This document shows positions 6,425 through 8,021 of a stretch of DNA of 8,021 nt, piece by piece (within the stretch, counting starts at the first letter, position 1; every line of letters begins with the position of its first letter). A program made the position numbers and the translations under genes. This DNA is from Actinomycetota bacterium (GTDB lineage Bacteria; Actinomycetota; Acidimicrobiia; Acidimicrobiales; Microtrichaceae), in contig SXMI01000079.1 of the NCBI GenBank assembly GCA_005777415.1, positions 1 through 8,021 on the forward strand, read 5' to 3'. A model generated the notes under the pieces. That model did not search any database, had not been told where the DNA came from, and saw only the letters and a list, made by a program, of their open reading frames with translations.

Positions 6425-6918
6425 CCGCTCCGGCACCCGTCGTCCTGTCCGGCGTCGCTGTCGGGGACCAGCTCCCGCCGTTGGAGGTGGCGGTGACCCC
6501 CACGACGGTCGTCCTGGGTGCGCTCGCGAGCCGCGACTGGCGGCCGATGCACCACGACTACCACTTCGCCACCGAGCGCAACGGTGTCGCCGACATCTTC
6601 CTGAACACACCGAACCAGGCCGCCTGGTTCGAGCGCTACCTCACCGACTGGACCGGTCCGCGCGGGCGCGTCGGCCGGATGACGTTCCGCATGCGCGACT
6701 CGGTCTTCCCCGGGGATGTCATGACCTTCACCGGGGCCGTGCGGTCCACCGAGGTGGACGGCGAGGGATGCGGCTGGGTCGAGGTCGACGTCGAGCTCCG
6801 CGCCGATCACGACACCCGGGGCGAGCGGCTGTGCTCGACCTGTACCGCCCGGATCGCCGTGCCGGTCGAGGCGACGGACAACCCGTGGGCCCGGACCGGG
6901 AACCGGTGGCGGCCGTGA
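6421..6918 (+). CDS. MaoC-family (R)-enoyl-CoA hydratase subunit, catalytic
   Basis: This 165-residue hotdog protein begins at the GTG at 6421, which overlaps the previous stop; the frame is open further upstream, but only as a shadow of the preceding gene. The hydratase loop ASRDWRPMHHDYHFA keeps the Asp39/His44 pair with the five-residue spacing of the R-hydratase dyad (Asp31/His36 in Aeromonas PhaJ). It is followed by the central-helix part NTPNQAAWFERYLTDW and by the VFPGDVMTFTG strand-turn typical of MaoC domains. The product would add water to an enoyl-CoA to give a 3-hydroxyacyl-CoA. The tight coupling to a dyad-less hotdog gene suggests a two-protein hydratase of ChsH1-ChsH2 type, with this one as the active half. 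A dehydratase direction is also possible. Confidence 0.9.
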   Translation: MTAPAPVVLSGVAVGDQLPPLEVAVTPTTVVLGALASRDWRPMHHDYHFATERNGVADIFLNTPNQAAWFERYLTDWTGPRGRVGRMTFRMRDSVFPGDVMTFTGAVRSTEVDGEGCGWVEVDVELRADHDTRGERLCSTCTARIAVPVEATDNPWARTGNRWRP

Positions 6919-6996
6919 GGCCCGCCCGACCGGGGACGAATCGACAGGACGCAGCCGGAGTGGCTGTGCGAACCCGACCAAGGAACAGGTGACGAC

Positions 6997-8021
6997 ATGT
7001 TGGATCTGGACTTCACCGAGGAACAGGAGATGCTGCGGGACATGGTCCGCGGCGTGTGCGCCCAGCACGCAGGAGGCGAGCTGCTCCGTGCGCTCGAGGA
7101 CGATCCGGACGGCATCGCGCGCGACCTGTGGGCCCAGCTCGCCGAGTTGGGCCTCCTCGGCCTGACCCTGCCCGAGGAGCACGGCGGGGCCGGGTCGACC
7201 ATGCTCGACGGGGTGATCCTCTACGAGGAGCTCGGCCGTTCCCTGGCGCCGGTCCCGCACCTCGAGAGTTGTGTGCTGTCCGCAGAGTCGCTCCTGTTGG
7301 CCGGGTCGGAGTCGCAGATCGCCGAGTGGCTCCCCGGGATCGCCGCCGGCACGTCCATCGTCGTGCCGGCATGGCTGGAGCCGGGCAACGGCTACTCCCC
7401 GGCGGGCGTCCAGTTGAGTGCCCGGACGGACGGCGACGAGGTCGTCCTGGACGGGACCAAGGCGCACGTCCGGTTCGCCCGGGCCGCCGACCAGTTGCTG
7501 GTGCTCGCCCGGGTGGGCGACGGTCCCACCGACGTGGACCTGTTCCTCGTCGCTCCCGATGCGCCCGGTGTCGAGTTGGACCAGCAGCACTCGCTCGCCG
7601 CCGACACCCAGTACCGGGTGCGCTTCGAGGGCGTCCGCATCCCGGCGTCGAGCCGCGTGGGTGACCCTGCCTCCGGGTGGGTGACCTGGTCCAAGGTGAT
7701 GGAGCAGGCCATGGTCCTGGTGGCGGCGCAGGCGAACGGCGGGGCGGAGTATGCGCTCGAGATCACCAACCAGTACGCGAAGGACCGCGAGCAGTTCGAC
7801 AAGCCGCTCGGTGCGTTCCAGGCGATCTCCCACTACCTGGCCGATGCCAGGACCAATGTCGACGGCTCCAAGCTCCTCACCTACGAGGCAGCCTGGGCCG
7901 AGTCGACGGGCCGGCCGCTCCGTCGGCTCGCTCCCATGGCCAAGTTGTTCGCGGGCAACACGTTCCGTGAGGTGACGGCCATGGCCCAGCAGGTGTTCGG
8001 CGGCGTCGGCTTCACGCTGGA
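6997..8021 (+). CDS. Acyl-CoA dehydrogenase, 3' truncated, intact FAD motifs but no helix-G Glu
   Basis: The frame stays open from the ATG at 6997 to the right edge (341 residues, no stop), so about 30-60 residues are missing. It begins MLDLDFTEEQEMLRDMVRGV, with an AGG 7 nt before the ATG. The N-terminal domain has LGLTLPEEHGGAGSTMLDG and EELGRSLAPVP. The middle domain has WLEPGNGY and VVLDGTKAHVRFARAADQLLVLAR. The FAD and dimer contacts are present: REQFDKPLGAFQ (Arg264 to Gln275) and QQVFGGVGF (331-339). The helix-G position that is Glu in isovaleryl-CoA-type enzymes, 26 residues before Arg264, is Ala238. A Glu lies two residues earlier (E236), and the MCAD-type position is outside the window. 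The small, FadE28-like form next to a reciprocal homologue suggests one half of a mixed dehydrogenase. It lies 78 nt after the hydratase gene and may be in the same operon. Confidence 0.93.
   Translation, partial: MLDLDFTEEQEMLRDMVRGVCAQHAGGELLRALEDDPDGIARDLWAQLAELGLLGLTLPEEHGGAGSTMLDGVILYEELGRSLAPVPHLESCVLSAESLLLAGSESQIAEWLPGIAAGTSIVVPAWLEPGNGYSPAGVQLSARTDGDEVVLDGTKAHVRFARAADQLLVLARVGDGPTDVDLFLVAPDAPGVELDQQHSLAADTQYRVRFEGVRIPASSRVGDPASGWVTWSKVMEQAMVLVAAQANGGAEYALEITNQYAKDREQFDKPLGAFQAISHYLADARTNVDGSKLLTYEAAWAESTGRPLRRLAPMAKLFAGNTFREVTAMAQQVFGGVGFTL

Noticed and set aside
6952..6966. Short hairpin CAGCC/GGCTG in the gap before the second dehydrogenase
   Set aside because: A 5-bp stem with no T-run and no clear relation to the start is too weak to call a terminator or regulatory element in this base composition.
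6391..7833. Long open frame on the minus strand (480 codons)
   Set aside because: It lies antisense to the hydratase and second dehydrogenase genes, and its translation is Arg/Gly/Val-rich with no recognisable domain. Such frames are expected opposite GC-rich coding DNA.

Overview
The window is about 70% GC, with GTG starts, 4-nt stop/start overlaps and strongly G/C-ending codons. Together with an F420-type LLM oxidoreductase and a dense set of acyl-CoA enzymes, this points to a high-GC actinomycete. The gene set recalls environmental Acidimicrobiia or mycobacterial relatives; that placement is an inference from style and content, not from a marker gene. All nine genes lie on the + strand. 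There is no RNA gene, mobile element, CRISPR array or long empty stretch; the longest gaps are 64-78 nt.

Layout. (1) 1-1987: a 5'-truncated CaiB/BaiF-family protein, followed with a 4-nt overlap by an LLM-class, probably F420-dependent, oxidoreductase. (2) 2052-3382: a DUF4112 membrane protein coupled by an ATGA overlap to a TetR-family regulator. (3) 3383-3458: a control region with a stem-loop after the regulator, a -10-like TACAAT, a perfect 10+1+10 inverted repeat, an extra half-site and a good Shine-Dalgarno. (4) 3459-6918: a probable operon encoding an acyl-CoA dehydrogenase, a second CaiB/BaiF protein carrying the alpha-methylacyl-CoA racemase active-site residues, and two small hotdog-fold hydratase subunits, the last three joined by GTGA overlaps. 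(5) 6997-end: a second acyl-CoA dehydrogenase that runs off the window.

How they may work together. The enzymes fit beta-oxidation of a branched or polycyclic acyl-CoA, such as a 2-methyl-branched, sterol-like or terpenoid side chain. The racemase would set the alpha-methyl stereochemistry, the dehydrogenases would make the enoyl-CoA, and the hotdog pair would hydrate it. The nearby TetR protein could control the operon through the palindrome. CoA ligase, hydroxyacyl-CoA dehydrogenase and thiolase are not in view.

The most notable pattern is that each enzyme class occurs as two members in which one lacks key residues. The two acyl-CoA dehydrogenases have complementary losses: one has the helix-G catalytic Glu but lacks the usual FAD-contact motifs, and the other has the reverse. 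In the hotdog pair only the second subunit keeps the Asp/His dyad. Of the two CaiB proteins, the first has Gly where the second has the catalytic Asp. For the dehydrogenases and hydratase this resembles the heteromeric enzymes of mycobacterial cholesterol side-chain degradation (FadE28-FadE29/ChsE1-ChsE2 and ChsH1-ChsH2).
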